DNA of 64,000 nucleotides from Arthrobacter sp. TMP15. GTDB taxonomy: Bacteria > Actinomycetota > Actinomycetes > Actinomycetales > Micrococcaceae. Location of the stretch: positions 2,790,001-2,854,000 of the forward strand of contig NZ_CP154262.1 of assembly GCF_039529835.1 (NCBI RefSeq). Reading direction: 5' to 3'. This document shows, one piece after another, positions 1 through 8,862 of the stretch (positions are counted from its first letter, which is position 1; the number at the start of each line of letters is the position of its first letter). The notes below the pieces were generated by a model, which was not told the origin of the DNA, did not search any database, and saw nothing but the letters and a program-made list of their open reading frames with translations. A program made the position numbers and the translations under genes.

Positions 1-339
1 ATAAAAAACAATCTTCGGCGCGGAGTCCCTCAGAACGTACGCCAGTTGGCTTGGTGCCAGACGGTAGTTGCCCACCACAGTGCCTGCACCTAGTGCCGAA
101 GCCGCGTACGTTAGCTCAATAATGGCGAGGTGGTTTAAATCGAAGGTGAGAATGCGCTCGCCACGCTTGATCCCTGCGGCACGCAAGGCTTCGGTGAGCT
201 GCAGGATCCTTGGACGCCATTGCGCCCATGTGTAGCTGACGTCACCAAAGGTGATTGCTGGAGCATCGGGGCGGTGCTGCGCCCAATGATCAAGTCGGTC
301 CTGGAGGAATACTGGGGGCGCAAGGGCGTCAAGGGTCAT
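1..339 (-). CDS. acyl-CoA synthetase (AMP-binding), N-terminal part, cut by window edge
   Basis: The open frame starts at the ATG at 339-337 and reads without a stop to position 1, giving 113 residues. The N-terminus shows the usual opening of acyl-CoA ligases: a stretch with AQHRPDAPAITF, then YTWAQW, then a region ending in YVLRDSAPKIVF that precedes the ATP-binding core. The AMP-binding signature lies outside the window, so the family call rests on the N-terminal domain. A weak purine-rich ribosome site (GAAAGG) precedes the ATG. It is the last visible gene of the minus-strand acyl-CoA operon and would activate the free acid to its CoA thioester, the role AtuH plays in acyclic terpene degradation. 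The substrate is unknown. Confidence 0.8.
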   Translation of the reverse strand, partial: MTLDALAPPVFLQDRLDHWAQHRPDAPAITFGDVSYTWAQWRPRILQLTEALRAAGIKRGERILTFDLNHLAIIELTYAASALGAGTVVGNYRLAPSQLAYVLRDSAPKIVFY

Positions 340-357
340 GGCAAGCCTTTCTTTGGC

Positions 358-375
358 GCCGGCATCATTGCCGGC
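358..375. other. small perfect hairpin in the leader of the acyl-CoA synthetase gene
   Basis: GCCGGC at 358-363 and 370-375 pair across a six-base loop. There is no following U-run, so it is not a standard terminator. It lies about 20 bases upstream of the synthetase start codon within the 142-bp gap after the crotonase gene, and could modulate read-through or mRNA decay. Role inferred. Confidence 0.35.
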
Positions 376-481
376 TTCTGGTCTGCGAGGTTCTATCTTG
401 TGTGGATCGAGTGTTGCGCCAAACCACGGCGTGTTGTGAAGGAGCGTTGGTGCAAAGTGAACGTTGCCTGAAGGAGCGTCA

Positions 482-1294
482 CTAGGAAGTGGGGAGTTGC
501 CAGGACGGTTGACGGCGTTCCAAGAATGCCGCCATGCCTTCCTTAACCTGATCAGTGGTGAAGAGTCTGGTAGAGAGTGCCGTCATTTCTGCAACCCCCG
601 CATCCAACTGGGCCAGCATGGGTGCCGCCGCCACCTTCTTGCTTTCGGCCAGCCCCTGCGGGGCACCCAGGCGGAGATTTTCCAAAATAGGTTCAAGGAC
701 GCCATCCACATCCTCCGCAGCGCAGGTGATGAGTCCGCACTCCTGCGCAGCAACAGCATCAAAGCTCTCCCCCGTGAGGTAATAGCGTGACACCGAACGG
801 CTGCTCATGCGCCCCATGGTGGTCAGGGAGATGATGGCCGGGCCCAGCCCAATCCGCACTTCAGAGAAGGCAAAGGTGGCAGCCGTATGGGCCACAACTA
901 TGTCTGCGGCACCCAAGATGCCCAGCCCCCCTGCCCGGGCCACGCCGTCGACCCGGGCAACCACCGGCACCGGGGCGCTCAGGATGCTGCGCATAATCTT
1001 CGCCAGATTCTGCGCGCCCTCCGCAACTCCTTGCGCACCAGCTTCTTTCAGGTCCGCTCCAGCGCAAAAGACCTTGCCTGTATGGGCCAGCACAATAACG
1101 CGCACACTGCCATCGGCCGCCTCGGCACAGGCCTGTTCCAACCTGGCCAGTAACTGCGCCACTAGCTGTTGTGAGAGCGCATTGCGGTTGGCCGGTGAGT
1201 CCAGGGTGATAGTGGCAATTCCGGCTGCAAGGCCATAATGCACCAGCTCAGCGTCAGCTGACCCACTGCGCCCCGGCTGGGATTCAGTAGCCAT
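482..1294 (-). CDS. enoyl-CoA hydratase/isomerase family protein (LiuC/AtuE-like)
   Basis: This 270-residue crotonase has the oxyanion-hole segments FCAGADL and AGGLGILGAAD. The second catalytic segment, FSEVRIGLGPAIIS, keeps its Glu, but the first catalytic Glu of classical hydratases (GGGxEL) is replaced by Gly. That pattern, and the SEVRxGL..AxIS wording, is typical of methylglutaconyl-CoA and isohexenylglutaconyl-CoA hydratases (LiuC/AtuE). The likely reaction is hydration of a carboxylated, 3-methyl-branched enoyl-CoA to a 3-hydroxy-acyl-CoA. It starts 3 nt after the acyl-CoA dehydrogenase stop, so the two are probably translationally coupled. Crotonase identity is firm; the precise substrate is inferred from neighbours. 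Confidence 0.85.
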   Translation of the reverse strand: MATESQPGRSGSADAELVHYGLAAGIATITLDSPANRNALSQQLVAQLLARLEQACAEAADGSVRVIVLAHTGKVFCAGADLKEAGAQGVAEGAQNLAKIMRSILSAPVPVVARVDGVARAGGLGILGAADIVVAHTAATFAFSEVRIGLGPAIISLTTMGRMSSRSVSRYYLTGESFDAVAAQECGLITCAAEDVDGVLEPILENLRLGAPQGLAESKKVAAAPMLAQLDAGVAEMTALSTRLFTTDQVKEGMAAFLERRQPSWQLPTS

Positions 1295-1297
1295 GGA

Positions 1298-2455
1298 TCA
1301 GTAGCTCTTGGGCAGACCGAGGGAATGCTGGGCCACAAAGTTCAGCACCATTTCCCTGCTCACCGGGGCCACCCTGCCGATCCTGGCCAGTCCCAGCATC
1401 TGTGCCAGCCCATATTCCTTGCTCAGACCATTCCCGCCCATGGCCTGGATAGCCGTATCCAAGGCATTAATGCTGGCTTCGGCTGCAGAATATTTGGCCA
1501 TATTCGCGGCTTCCCCGGCAGCCATATCTTCACCCGCATCGTACAAAGCTGCGGCGCGCAGCATCATGAGCCGGCTCAGTTCAAGCTCAATATGACTCTT
1601 GGCAAGGGGGTGGGCAACACCTTGGTGCGCTCCAATGGGCTGACCCCATACCTCCCGTTCCTTGGCGTACGCAACCGCCTTGTTGATGGCGTAGCGGCCC
1701 GTGCCGACAGCTATGGCCGAAGCCATAATGCGCTCCGGGTTCAGACCGGCAAATAATGCTTCTAAGGGTGCATCCGTCCCTCCCACCAGAGCCTCGGCTG
1801 GCAGGCGAACATCGTCCAGGAAAAGCAGGTACTGTTTCTCGGACTCAATGATGTCCATCTCCACTTCCCTGTATTCAAAACCCGGTGTTTCCCGAGGCAG
1901 CACAAACATGGCTGGACGGAGGCGCCCACTGCGCTCATCCACCGTGCGGGCAACTATCAGAACGTAGTCGGCACTATTGACGCCTGTCACGTAGACCTTG
2001 CGGCCGTTCAGGACCCAATCGTCACCATCGCGGTGGGCCACGGTGGAAATATTGTGCGAGTTAGATCCAGCCTCGGGTTCGGTAATGCCGAAGGACATGA
2101 CGATGGAACCGTCGGCAAACCCTGGCAGCCAGCGCTGCTTCTGTTCATCGGTGCCGTATTTGGCGATGATGGTTCCGCAGATAGCGGGGGAAACCACCAT
2201 CATCAGCATGGACGCACCCAGTATGGAGGTTTCCTCCAATACGGCCGTCAACTCATAGATTCCTTGCCCACCTCCACCATATTCTTCCGGAATTGAGACG
2301 CCCAGGAAACCGGACTCACCAAGTTCCTGCCATAGCTCAGTCATGGTTTCGCCTGCACGCGCGTGCTTGTTGGCGTAGTCAGGACCGTATTTATTGACGA
2401 TCTCACGCACCGCTGCGCGCAAGGCCTGCTGTTCGTCTGTTTCAACAATGCTCAT
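1298..2455 (-). CDS. acyl-CoA dehydrogenase
   Basis: This 385-residue FAD flavoprotein has the family's standard length. It shows the central FAD/substrate motif ITEPEAGSN, then GRKVYVTG, and a C-terminal helix bundle with QAMGGNGLSKEYG. The C-terminal substrate loop reads RVAPVSREM rather than the YEGT type of straight-chain enzymes, so the catalytic base probably sits elsewhere, as in isovaleryl-CoA-type enzymes. It would oxidise a branched acyl-CoA to the 2-enoyl-CoA that the operon's carboxylase then uses. Start is the ATG at 2455 with GAGGAG six bases upstream. It lies between the carboxylase alpha and crotonase genes. Electron acceptor (ETF) genes are not in the window. Confidence 0.88.
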   Translation of the reverse strand: MSIVETDEQQALRAAVREIVNKYGPDYANKHARAGETMTELWQELGESGFLGVSIPEEYGGGGQGIYELTAVLEETSILGASMLMMVVSPAICGTIIAKYGTDEQKQRWLPGFADGSIVMSFGITEPEAGSNSHNISTVAHRDGDDWVLNGRKVYVTGVNSADYVLIVARTVDERSGRLRPAMFVLPRETPGFEYREVEMDIIESEKQYLLFLDDVRLPAEALVGGTDAPLEALFAGLNPERIMASAIAVGTGRYAINKAVAYAKEREVWGQPIGAHQGVAHPLAKSHIELELSRLMMLRAAALYDAGEDMAAGEAANMAKYSAAEASINALDTAIQAMGGNGLSKEYGLAQMLGLARIGRVAPVSREMVLNFVAQHSLGLPKSY

Positions 2456-2508
2456 TTATTGCTCCTCATTGAGTTGGAAAATTTTTTTGGGAAGTGTTCC
2501 GGCGGGGC

Positions 2509-4518
2509 TCATTCAGGCTGCACTTCCACGACGGCCAGGACCATGCCCACGTCCACATTTTGTCCCACAGTGACATGCAGTTCGGAAACGATCCCGTCCG
2601 CTGGCGCCCCGATGGTGTGCAGCATCTTCATGGCTTCCAACACCAGAAGCGGCTGCCCCGCCGTCACCTGATCCCCCGCGGCAACATGCACGTTCACCAC
2701 AGCGCCCGGCATGGGTGCTGTCAATGAACCTTCTGCCACAGCAAGGCTGGGGTCCGGGAAACGCTCCACCTCCGTAAAGGTGATGGAGCCGCCGTCACCA
2801 TCAACCTCAAGAACAGTCCCAGCAGCGGTGGTGTAGTGTGCTACCGACCAGGAGCGCACCAGTCCCTCCAGCTCAAGGCTCACGTTCTCGGCACTGAGAT
2901 GGACAATGGCGGCACCGCCGAACCCCTCTGCCATTAGCCCGTCTCGTGTCATCTCATATGAGACGTTGTGTTCCCCGGCCGGGCCCACCAGCGTGGATTG
3001 CTGTGGCATGGAGCGCAAGTTCCGCCAACCGCTGGGTAGTAGCCCCAACGTGGGGGCTTGTGTGCGGCGTAGCGCCGCTGCCGCAAGGGCTGCTGCGAGC
3101 GCCGCAACTTTTTCCTCGTCCGCTCCGGCCACCGGGGCCGCTAATACCTCGAGCCCATGGGTGGGAAGGAATGCTGTATCTGTTTCACCGGCCAGAAAGG
3201 CCTCGTGCCGCAGGATGTTCACCAGCAAGTCCCGGTTGGTGCGGACACCGTGGATCCGCGCACGGGACAATGCCCGGGCCAGTGAGCGGGCCGCCTCCAC
3301 CCGGGTGGGCGCCCAGGCAATAAGCTTGGCCAGCATGGGATCGTAATGGATGGAGACAGTGGAACCAGCTTCAACAGCCGAGTCCAAACGCACCCCCCGC
3401 TCACGGGTGGGCAGCGCGAAGTTCGCCGCCAGCCCATCAAAGTCAAAGCGCTGCACCGTACCGGTCTGCGGGGCCCAGCCAGCGGCTGGATCCTCAGCAT
3501 AGAGGCGCACCTCAATGGATGAGCCGTGTGGTGCCGGCGGTTGTTCGGCCAAGGCAGCACCTGCTGCCACATCAAGTTGCAGCGCCACCAGGTCCAACCC
3601 TGTGGTGCACTCGGTGACAGGGTGTTCCACCTGCAGGCGTGTGTTGGTCTCCAAGAAGTAAAAGCGTCCAGAGGCATCGGCTAAGAATTCCACCGTTCCG
3701 GCGCCCACGTAGTTGACGGCCTTGGCCGCTGCAACGGCCGCCGCAAACAACTTCGCACGCATGCCGGGTGTTCGCTCCACTAAGGGTGAAGGAGCCTCTT
3801 CCACAACTTTTTGGTGCCGCCGCTGGATGGAGCATTCACGCTCCCCTACCGCCCAGACGGTGCCGTGGGTGTCAGCCATGACTTGCACTTCAACGTGGTG
3901 GCCCGTTTCCAGATACGGCTCACAAAAAACAGTTCCATCACCGAAAGCGCTCGCCGCTTCTGTTCGGGCAGTCTCAAGCTCGGCCGGCAAATCTGCCAAT
4001 GCGCGCACTATGCGCATTCCGCGGCCGCCACCACCGGCGGATGCTTTGATGAGCACGGGCAGCTGCGCCTCGGTGATAGCGGCCGGGTCCAACTCGCTCA
4101 GGACCGGCACTCCGCCTGCTTCCACCAGGAGCTTGGCTGAAATCTTGTCCCCCATGGCATCAATGGCTTCCGGGGACGGTCCAATCCAGATCAGCCCGGC
4201 AGCCTGAACACTCCTGGCAAAGTCGCCGTTCTCAGACAAGAACCCGTAACCCGGATGGATGGCGTTAGCACCGGCGCGCAGAGCGGCGGCAATGATGAGC
4301 TCACCGCGCAGGTAGGTTTCGGCGGCGCTTGTCCCAGGCAGGTGCACCGCGGTGTCGGCCTCGGCTACGAAGGGGGCTCCGGCGTCGGCCGTGGAATAAA
4401 CCGCAACAGTGCCGATGCCGCGTTCGCGGCAGCTGTGGAACACGCGGCGGGCAATTTCGCCACGGTTGGCCACGAGCACACGGGTGATGGGTTCAGTGTT
4501 GGTGGAGGGTTGGCTCAT
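2509..4518 (-). CDS. biotin-dependent acyl-CoA carboxylase alpha subunit (biotin carboxylase + BCCP)
   Basis: From N- to C-terminus: a biotin carboxylase domain opening with VLVANRGEIARRV, the ATP-grasp loop KASAGGGGRGM, EVQVMAD and LQVEHPVTE, then a linker, then a C-terminal biotinyl domain with EAMKM. The biotinylated Lys is about residue 631 of 669. It carboxylates its own biotin using ATP and bicarbonate and passes the group to the beta subunit encoded just upstream. The frame is open to 4554, but the ATG at 4518 is preferred: it begins SQPSTNTEPITRVLVANRG, has AAGGA upstream, and avoids overlap with the beta-subunit gene, leaving a 16-nt gap. The partner type suggests 3-methylcrotonyl-CoA or geranyl-CoA carboxylase rather than propionyl-CoA carboxylase. 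Confidence 0.88.
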   Translation of the reverse strand: MSQPSTNTEPITRVLVANRGEIARRVFHSCRERGIGTVAVYSTADAGAPFVAEADTAVHLPGTSAAETYLRGELIIAAALRAGANAIHPGYGFLSENGDFARSVQAAGLIWIGPSPEAIDAMGDKISAKLLVEAGGVPVLSELDPAAITEAQLPVLIKASAGGGGRGMRIVRALADLPAELETARTEAASAFGDGTVFCEPYLETGHHVEVQVMADTHGTVWAVGERECSIQRRHQKVVEEAPSPLVERTPGMRAKLFAAAVAAAKAVNYVGAGTVEFLADASGRFYFLETNTRLQVEHPVTECTTGLDLVALQLDVAAGAALAEQPPAPHGSSIEVRLYAEDPAAGWAPQTGTVQRFDFDGLAANFALPTRERGVRLDSAVEAGSTVSIHYDPMLAKLIAWAPTRVEAARSLARALSRARIHGVRTNRDLLVNILRHEAFLAGETDTAFLPTHGLEVLAAPVAGADEEKVAALAAALAAAALRRTQAPTLGLLPSGWRNLRSMPQQSTLVGPAGEHNVSYEMTRDGLMAEGFGGAAIVHLSAENVSLELEGLVRSWSVAHYTTAAGTVLEVDGDGGSITFTEVERFPDPSLAVAEGSLTAPMPGAVVNVHVAAGDQVTAGQPLLVLEAMKMLHTIGAPADGIVSELHVTVGQNVDVGMVLAVVEVQPE

Positions 4519-4534
4519 GAGTGTCATCCTTGGC

Positions 4535-6130
4535 TCACATCCGGAAGACGCCAAAGCCCTCGGCGCCCTTGATGTCGGTGGTGGCGATGGCAGAAAGTGC
4601 CAGACCTATTACGTTGCGGGTGTCGCGGGGGTCGATGATGCCATCGTCGTACAGCTTCCCGGAGAGGAAAGTGGGCAGCGATTCCGCCTCGATCTGAGCT
4701 TCAACGGCTGAGCGCATGGCGGCGTCGGCGTCCTCATCAAAGTCACGTCCGCTGGATGCCGCCGCGGCTCTGCCCACAATGGACATGACTCCCGCCAGTT
4801 GCGCGGCCCCCATGACGGAGGACCGGGCGCTGGGCCAGGAGAACAGGAATCGCGGATCAAAGGCTCGCCCGCACATGCCGTAGTGTCCTGCCCCGAAGGA
4901 TGCACCCATCAGAACTGACAGGTGCGGGACGGTGGAGTTGGAGACGGCGTTGATCATCATGGAACCGTGCTTGATGATCCCGGCCTGCTCGTACTCTTTG
5001 CCCACCATGTAGCCGGTGGTGTTGTGCAGGAACAGCAGCGGGGTGTTGGCGGAGTTGGCAAGCTGGATGAATTGGGCGGCTTTTTGCGCCTCGGCTGAGA
5101 ACAGCACGCCGCGGGCGTTGGCCAAAATACCCACCGGGTGTCCGTGGATTCTTGCCCAGCCCGTCGCCAAGGACGTGCCGTACAGGGCCTTGAACTCATC
5201 AAAGTCACTGCCGTCCACAACCCGGGCAATGACTTCACGTGGATCGAAGGGAACTTTGAGATCTGCGGGGATGATCCCCAACAGCTCTTCCTCAGCTAGG
5301 CGGGGTTCCTGGGAGGCGGCAGGAGTTGCACCCTTTTTAACCCAGTTGAGCCGTGCCACAATCCGACGGCCAATCCGCAGCGCATCCATCTCATCCAGTG
5401 CGTAGTAATCGGCCAGTCCGGAGATCCGGGCGTGCATGTCAGCACCACCAAGGGATTCATCATCTGATTCCTCCCCCGTGGCCATCTTCACCAGAGGTGG
5501 GCCAGCCAAAAAAACCTTGGACCGTTCCTTGATCATGACAATGTGATCACTCATGCCCGGAACGTATGCTCCTCCGGCTGTGGAGTTGCCAAACACCAGT
5601 GCAATGGTGGGGATTCCTGCGGCCGAAAGCCGGGTGAGGTCCCGGAATAGTTTGCCGCCAGGGATGAAGATTTCGCTCTGGGTGGGCAGATCCGCTCCAC
5701 CGGATTCAACCAGTGAGATCACCGGCAGCCGATTCTCCCTGGCGATGTCCAAGGCCCGGAAGATCTTCTTGGTGGTGTACGGGTTGGAGGTGCCGCCCTT
5801 GACGGTGGGCTCGTGCGCCACGATTAAGCACTCCACACCTTCCACCACGCCAATGCCCGTCACAACGCTGGCACCCACATGGAACTTAGTGCCCCACGCT
5901 GCCAAAGGAGAGAGCTCAAGGAACGGAGAATCCCTGTCAATGAGCATCTCAGCCCGCTCCCGGGCCAGCAGCTTCCCGCGTTTGCGGTGCCTTGTGACAG
6001 CTTTTTCACCACCACTTTGGCGAACCTTGGCATATTCACCGTCGAGCTCAGTTAACTTCTGAACCATAGCCGCCCTATTGGAGGTGAAGTCAGCACTGAG
6101 TGGGTCTATAGTTGTGCGCAAAACGCTCAC
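4535..6130 (-). CDS. acyl-CoA carboxylase beta subunit (MCC/GCC-type carboxyltransferase)
   Basis: The 531 residues match the ~535 of methylcrotonyl-/geranyl-CoA carboxylase beta subunits. The N-terminal half has ESGGADLPTQ and FGNSTAGGAYVPGMSD, a wording typical of the MCC/GCC clade rather than propionyl-CoA carboxylase. The C-terminal half has the oxyanion glycines in MGASFGAGHYGMCGRAF. It transfers carboxyl from biotin to the gamma carbon of a 3-methyl-2-enoyl-CoA. The frame extends to 6172, but the GTG at 6130 is chosen: GGAGGA lies six bases upstream and the GTGA overlap with the preceding stop is typical of coupled genes. Choosing between methylcrotonyl- and geranyl-type substrates needs an active-site alignment. 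Confidence 0.88.
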   Translation of the reverse strand: MSVLRTTIDPLSADFTSNRAAMVQKLTELDGEYAKVRQSGGEKAVTRHRKRGKLLARERAEMLIDRDSPFLELSPLAAWGTKFHVGASVVTGIGVVEGVECLIVAHEPTVKGGTSNPYTTKKIFRALDIARENRLPVISLVESGGADLPTQSEIFIPGGKLFRDLTRLSAAGIPTIALVFGNSTAGGAYVPGMSDHIVMIKERSKVFLAGPPLVKMATGEESDDESLGGADMHARISGLADYYALDEMDALRIGRRIVARLNWVKKGATPAASQEPRLAEEELLGIIPADLKVPFDPREVIARVVDGSDFDEFKALYGTSLATGWARIHGHPVGILANARGVLFSAEAQKAAQFIQLANSANTPLLFLHNTTGYMVGKEYEQAGIIKHGSMMINAVSNSTVPHLSVLMGASFGAGHYGMCGRAFDPRFLFSWPSARSSVMGAAQLAGVMSIVGRAAAASSGRDFDEDADAAMRSAVEAQIEAESLPTFLSGKLYDDGIIDPRDTRNVIGLALSAIATTDIKGAEGFGVFRM

Positions 6131-7833
6131 AGTAGTTCCTCCGGAATCGATAGGTGGCGGGCTCGAAGCCATTCGCCCAAAGCCTTGGCCTGCGCGTCAA
6201 AGCGAGCATTGGAGGCCACGCCTTCACCGAGCAGTCCACGAATAACAAAGTTCACGGCGTGCAGATTTGGCAGCACATGGCGTTGAATTTCCAACGACTG
6301 AGTCTCCGGTAACAGCTCCTGGAGCTTTTCTACGCTTAGAGTGTTGACCAGCCAGGGCCACGCCTGTTCGTTCTCCACCCATACACCCACGTTGGCGTCC
6401 CCGCCCTTATCACCGCTGCGGGCCGCTGCCACGCGTCCTAGTGGGGCACGCGTTGATGTACTTGATTGCTCCAATGGCGGTAGTTCCGGTTCGGGTACCG
6501 GTGCCAGTGCGACGGCGGAAGTGACGGTTTCGCTGGCGGGTGGGAGCAGGATTTCGGTGCCGTCGGGCAGCGCAACCTTGTGTGGGACCTCGCTCGCGGC
6601 AACCCAGCCGGGCCGGTAGATACCGTAGGGTGCGGCATTGCCGGGGGGTGAGGTGAGGTGGAAACCTGGGTAGCTGGCCAGGCCAATCTGCACGGCGGCG
6701 TTGGAGAACGCCCGGCCCACAATCGCAGGGTCGGTTCCGCGAGCTACACAATGGAGCATGGCGCTGGCTTCTTCACAATTGTCCGCGTCCGGGTGGTCGG
6801 TGCGGGCAAGGCTCCAGCGTGTTCCTTCGGGCACTGCATCTGCGAGCTGGCTTTTGATCAGTGCCGCTTTTTTGTCGATATCCAGGCCAGTCAGCACGAA
6901 CGTGACCTCGTTGCGGTAGCCACCTAATTCGTTGATGGAGACCTTCAGCGTGTCCGGCGGGGCCTCCCCCCGCACGCCAGCCAGACGCACCCGGTCCGGG
7001 CCGTCGTCGTCAATGGCAATGGAGTCAAGACGCAGCACCGCGTCAGGTCCGGCATATCGGGCACCGGTGATCTCGTAGACAAGCTGGGCGGTGACGGTTC
7101 CTTTTGTAACTGCCCCAGAGGTACCTGGATGCTTGGTGATCACGGAAGATCCATCCGCGGAGATCTCGGCAATGGGGAAACCGGGGCGGTGCATATCCTT
7201 GATGGTGTCAAAGAAGGAGTAGTTCCCACCAGTTGCCTGGGTGCCGCACTCAATCACATGCCCGGCGGCCATGGCCCCGGCAATTTTGTCATAGTCGGTG
7301 GGTTGCCAACCGAAATGGTGTGCGGCGGCGCCCACCACCAGCGAGGCATCGGTGACGCGGCCGGTGACCACAATCTCAGCCCCTGCCCCCAAGGCTGCGG
7401 CGATCCCCCATCCACCCAGGTAGGCATTGGCGGAGAGTGGTTTTCCAGCTGCCGTGCTGAACCCCAACTCTGTGGCACGGTCAATGAGATCATCGCCGTA
7501 CACGTGGGCAATTTTGGCGTCCACACCCAGCGTGACTGTCAGTTCTTGGAGCTTGGCAGCCAATCCTGCGGGGTTGAGGCCGCCGGCATTGACAACAATC
7601 TTCACGCCCTTTTCCATCGCCAGTGCCAGGCTGTCGCGCATCTGTGCCAAGAAAGTCTTCGCGTAACCGGTACTTGGGTCCTTGGCCCGGTCCCTGGCCA
7701 GGATGAGCATTGTCAGCTCGGCAAGGTAGTCCCCGGTAATTACATCTACCGGGCCACCCTCCAGCATCTCTGTGAAGGCCCCAGCCCTGTCCCCGTAGAA
7801 TCCGGATGCGTTGGCAACGCGCAGTGCACTCAT
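6127..7833 (-). CDS. AtuA-family protein (DUF1446)
   Basis: The 568 residues form a large N-terminal DUF1446 domain (ANASGFYGDRAGAF, ITGDYLAELTM, VNAGGLNPAG, VTGRVTDASL) and a C-terminal AtuA-like domain starting near AARSGDKGGDANVGVW. Pseudomonas AtuA is needed for acyclic terpene use, but its reaction is not established. The gene sits in ATGA overlap with the upstream DinB-type gene, has AGGAGG seven bases before its ATG, and overlaps the carboxylase beta gene by GTGA, so all three are tightly coupled. That supports a role on the carboxylated branched acyl-CoA route. The AtuA family call is secure; function is unknown. Confidence 0.85.
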   Translation of the reverse strand: MSALRVANASGFYGDRAGAFTEMLEGGPVDVITGDYLAELTMLILARDRAKDPSTGYAKTFLAQMRDSLALAMEKGVKIVVNAGGLNPAGLAAKLQELTVTLGVDAKIAHVYGDDLIDRATELGFSTAAGKPLSANAYLGGWGIAAALGAGAEIVVTGRVTDASLVVGAAAHHFGWQPTDYDKIAGAMAAGHVIECGTQATGGNYSFFDTIKDMHRPGFPIAEISADGSSVITKHPGTSGAVTKGTVTAQLVYEITGARYAGPDAVLRLDSIAIDDDGPDRVRLAGVRGEAPPDTLKVSINELGGYRNEVTFVLTGLDIDKKAALIKSQLADAVPEGTRWSLARTDHPDADNCEEASAMLHCVARGTDPAIVGRAFSNAAVQIGLASYPGFHLTSPPGNAAPYGIYRPGWVAASEVPHKVALPDGTEILLPPASETVTSAVALAPVPEPELPPLEQSSTSTRAPLGRVAAARSGDKGGDANVGVWVENEQAWPWLVNTLSVEKLQELLPETQSLEIQRHVLPNLHAVNFVIRGLLGEGVASNARFDAQAKALGEWLRARHLSIPEELL

Positions 7834-8651
7834 GCTTTTTCCTCCTGAGTTTCTGCAGTCGCGGCTGGTTCTCGCCCTCTACCGGGAGGGCCGGCGAATG
7901 CCTGCGCTATGTCAAGCCATTTATCGGCATCTGCGCCCTGGGCTACCAAAGCCAGATCGTCACGGTGCCGGCGCTTAGCGGCCAGCAAACAAAAGTCAAG
8001 AGCTGGGCCACTGACTCGCTGCGCAGCATCTATCGGTCCCCACGTCCACAGTTCTCCTGTGGGACTGTCGAGTTCAACCCGGAACTCGTGCTCTGGAGGC
8101 GTCAATTCATGCACCGTGAAGGCGAAGTTGCGTGTCCGGACTGCCACGTGGGCAATGTGTTGGAGCCGATCCGTAGGCTCGCGTATGAGCGCCAACGCAT
8201 CGGCAACGTCCTGGCCGTGGGCCCACGTTTCCATGATGCGTGCTGTTGCCATGGACAGGGCGCTCATGGATGGACCAAACCAAGGCAGCTTAACACCCGG
8301 TGCCACGTTCTCCAGCGCCTGGGCCATCTGCTTCCGGCCCTCACGCCATCTCTGCAATAACTGAGCCGGTGGCATGGCAGCCCATTCTGCGGCGGCGCTG
8401 TCAATCGAGATCTGCCCCGCGCGCAAAGCGGCACCTATGGCAGTAAATGCTGCTGGCTGACCGTTGGCCGCCGCTGCAGCATCAGTTGCCACTTCATCTG
8501 TCCAGGCCAAGTGTCCTATTTGGTGCGCCACACTCCACTCAGGGGCCGGCGTTGCCATGGTCCAACCCGCAGCAGGCATGGCCGTGAGCATCTCGTCCAA
8601 GACCATCGATTCAGCTTCCAAATCGTTCAGTATGCCTGCCAAATCCACCAT
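7830..8651 (-). CDS. TIGR03084-family DinB/MDMPI-like metal-binding protein
   Basis: This 273-residue protein has a four-helix DinB-like N-terminal domain (VDLAGILNDLEAES, then WSVAHQIGHLAWTDE with a candidate metal His, later METWAHGQDVADAL with a second) and a C-terminal beta-rich domain. The TIGR03084 family is actinobacterial and related to mycothiol-dependent maleylpyruvate isomerases, so a thiol-dependent step is possible but unproven. The frame is open to 8717; the ATG at 8651 is preferred because GGAG lies seven bases upstream and the domain begins there. It is the first gene of the minus-strand acyl-CoA operon, so transcription should start in the 211-bp gap shared with the TetR gene. 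Confidence 0.75.
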   Translation of the reverse strand: MVDLAGILNDLEAESMVLDEMLTAMPAAGWTMATPAPEWSVAHQIGHLAWTDEVATDAAAAANGQPAAFTAIGAALRAGQISIDSAAAEWAAMPPAQLLQRWREGRKQMAQALENVAPGVKLPWFGPSMSALSMATARIMETWAHGQDVADALALIREPTDRLQHIAHVAVRTRNFAFTVHELTPPEHEFRVELDSPTGELWTWGPIDAAQRVSGPALDFCLLAAKRRHRDDLALVAQGADADKWLDIAQAFAGPPGRGREPAATAETQEEKA

Positions 8652-8781
8652 GTTCCAACTCCGTTCGTTGAGGTTCGCAGAACTACTTACCCGCTGCCAT
8701 CTATAGAGGTAAGTCACGCATGTTCCGCAGTGTCAGGACTACTGCCATCATCAAGGTGCGCGGTGCTGATCCGGTCATCGC

Positions 8782-8796
8782 ACTTGTTATGCAAGT
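8782..8796. promoter_or_regulatory. imperfect operator-like dyad in the acyl-CoA operon promoter region
   Basis: ACTTG and CAAGT flank five bases (8782-8796). This lies 38 bp from the larger palindrome and on the side of the minus-strand operon. The half-site is related to the CAAG units of that palindrome, so it may be a second, weaker regulator site. Inference only. Confidence 0.3.
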
Positions 8797-8819
8797 ATGT
8801 GACGTAGATCAATAAAAAG

Positions 8820-8835
8820 CAAGCAAGCTTGCTTG
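8820..8835. promoter_or_regulatory. probable TetR operator (perfect 16-bp palindrome)
   Basis: CAAGCAAGCTTGCTTG is a perfect 16-bp palindrome, and A/T pairing resumes after one mismatch on each side. It lies between the divergent TetR gene (start 8863) and the acyl-CoA operon (first start 8651), about 28 bp before the TetR start. Self-repression and control of the operon, released by an acyl-CoA ligand, is the usual arrangement for such TetR regulators. Binding is inferred from geometry. Confidence 0.6.
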
Positions 8836-8862
8836 TTTTCTTTTCATGCTAACGTCCCTTGT

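Noticed and set aside
7129-7848. Long plus-strand frame (239 codons) opposite the AtuA-like gene
   Set aside because: It lies wholly antisense to a clear coupled gene and its translation resembles no known protein; frames of this length are common opposite GC-rich genes.
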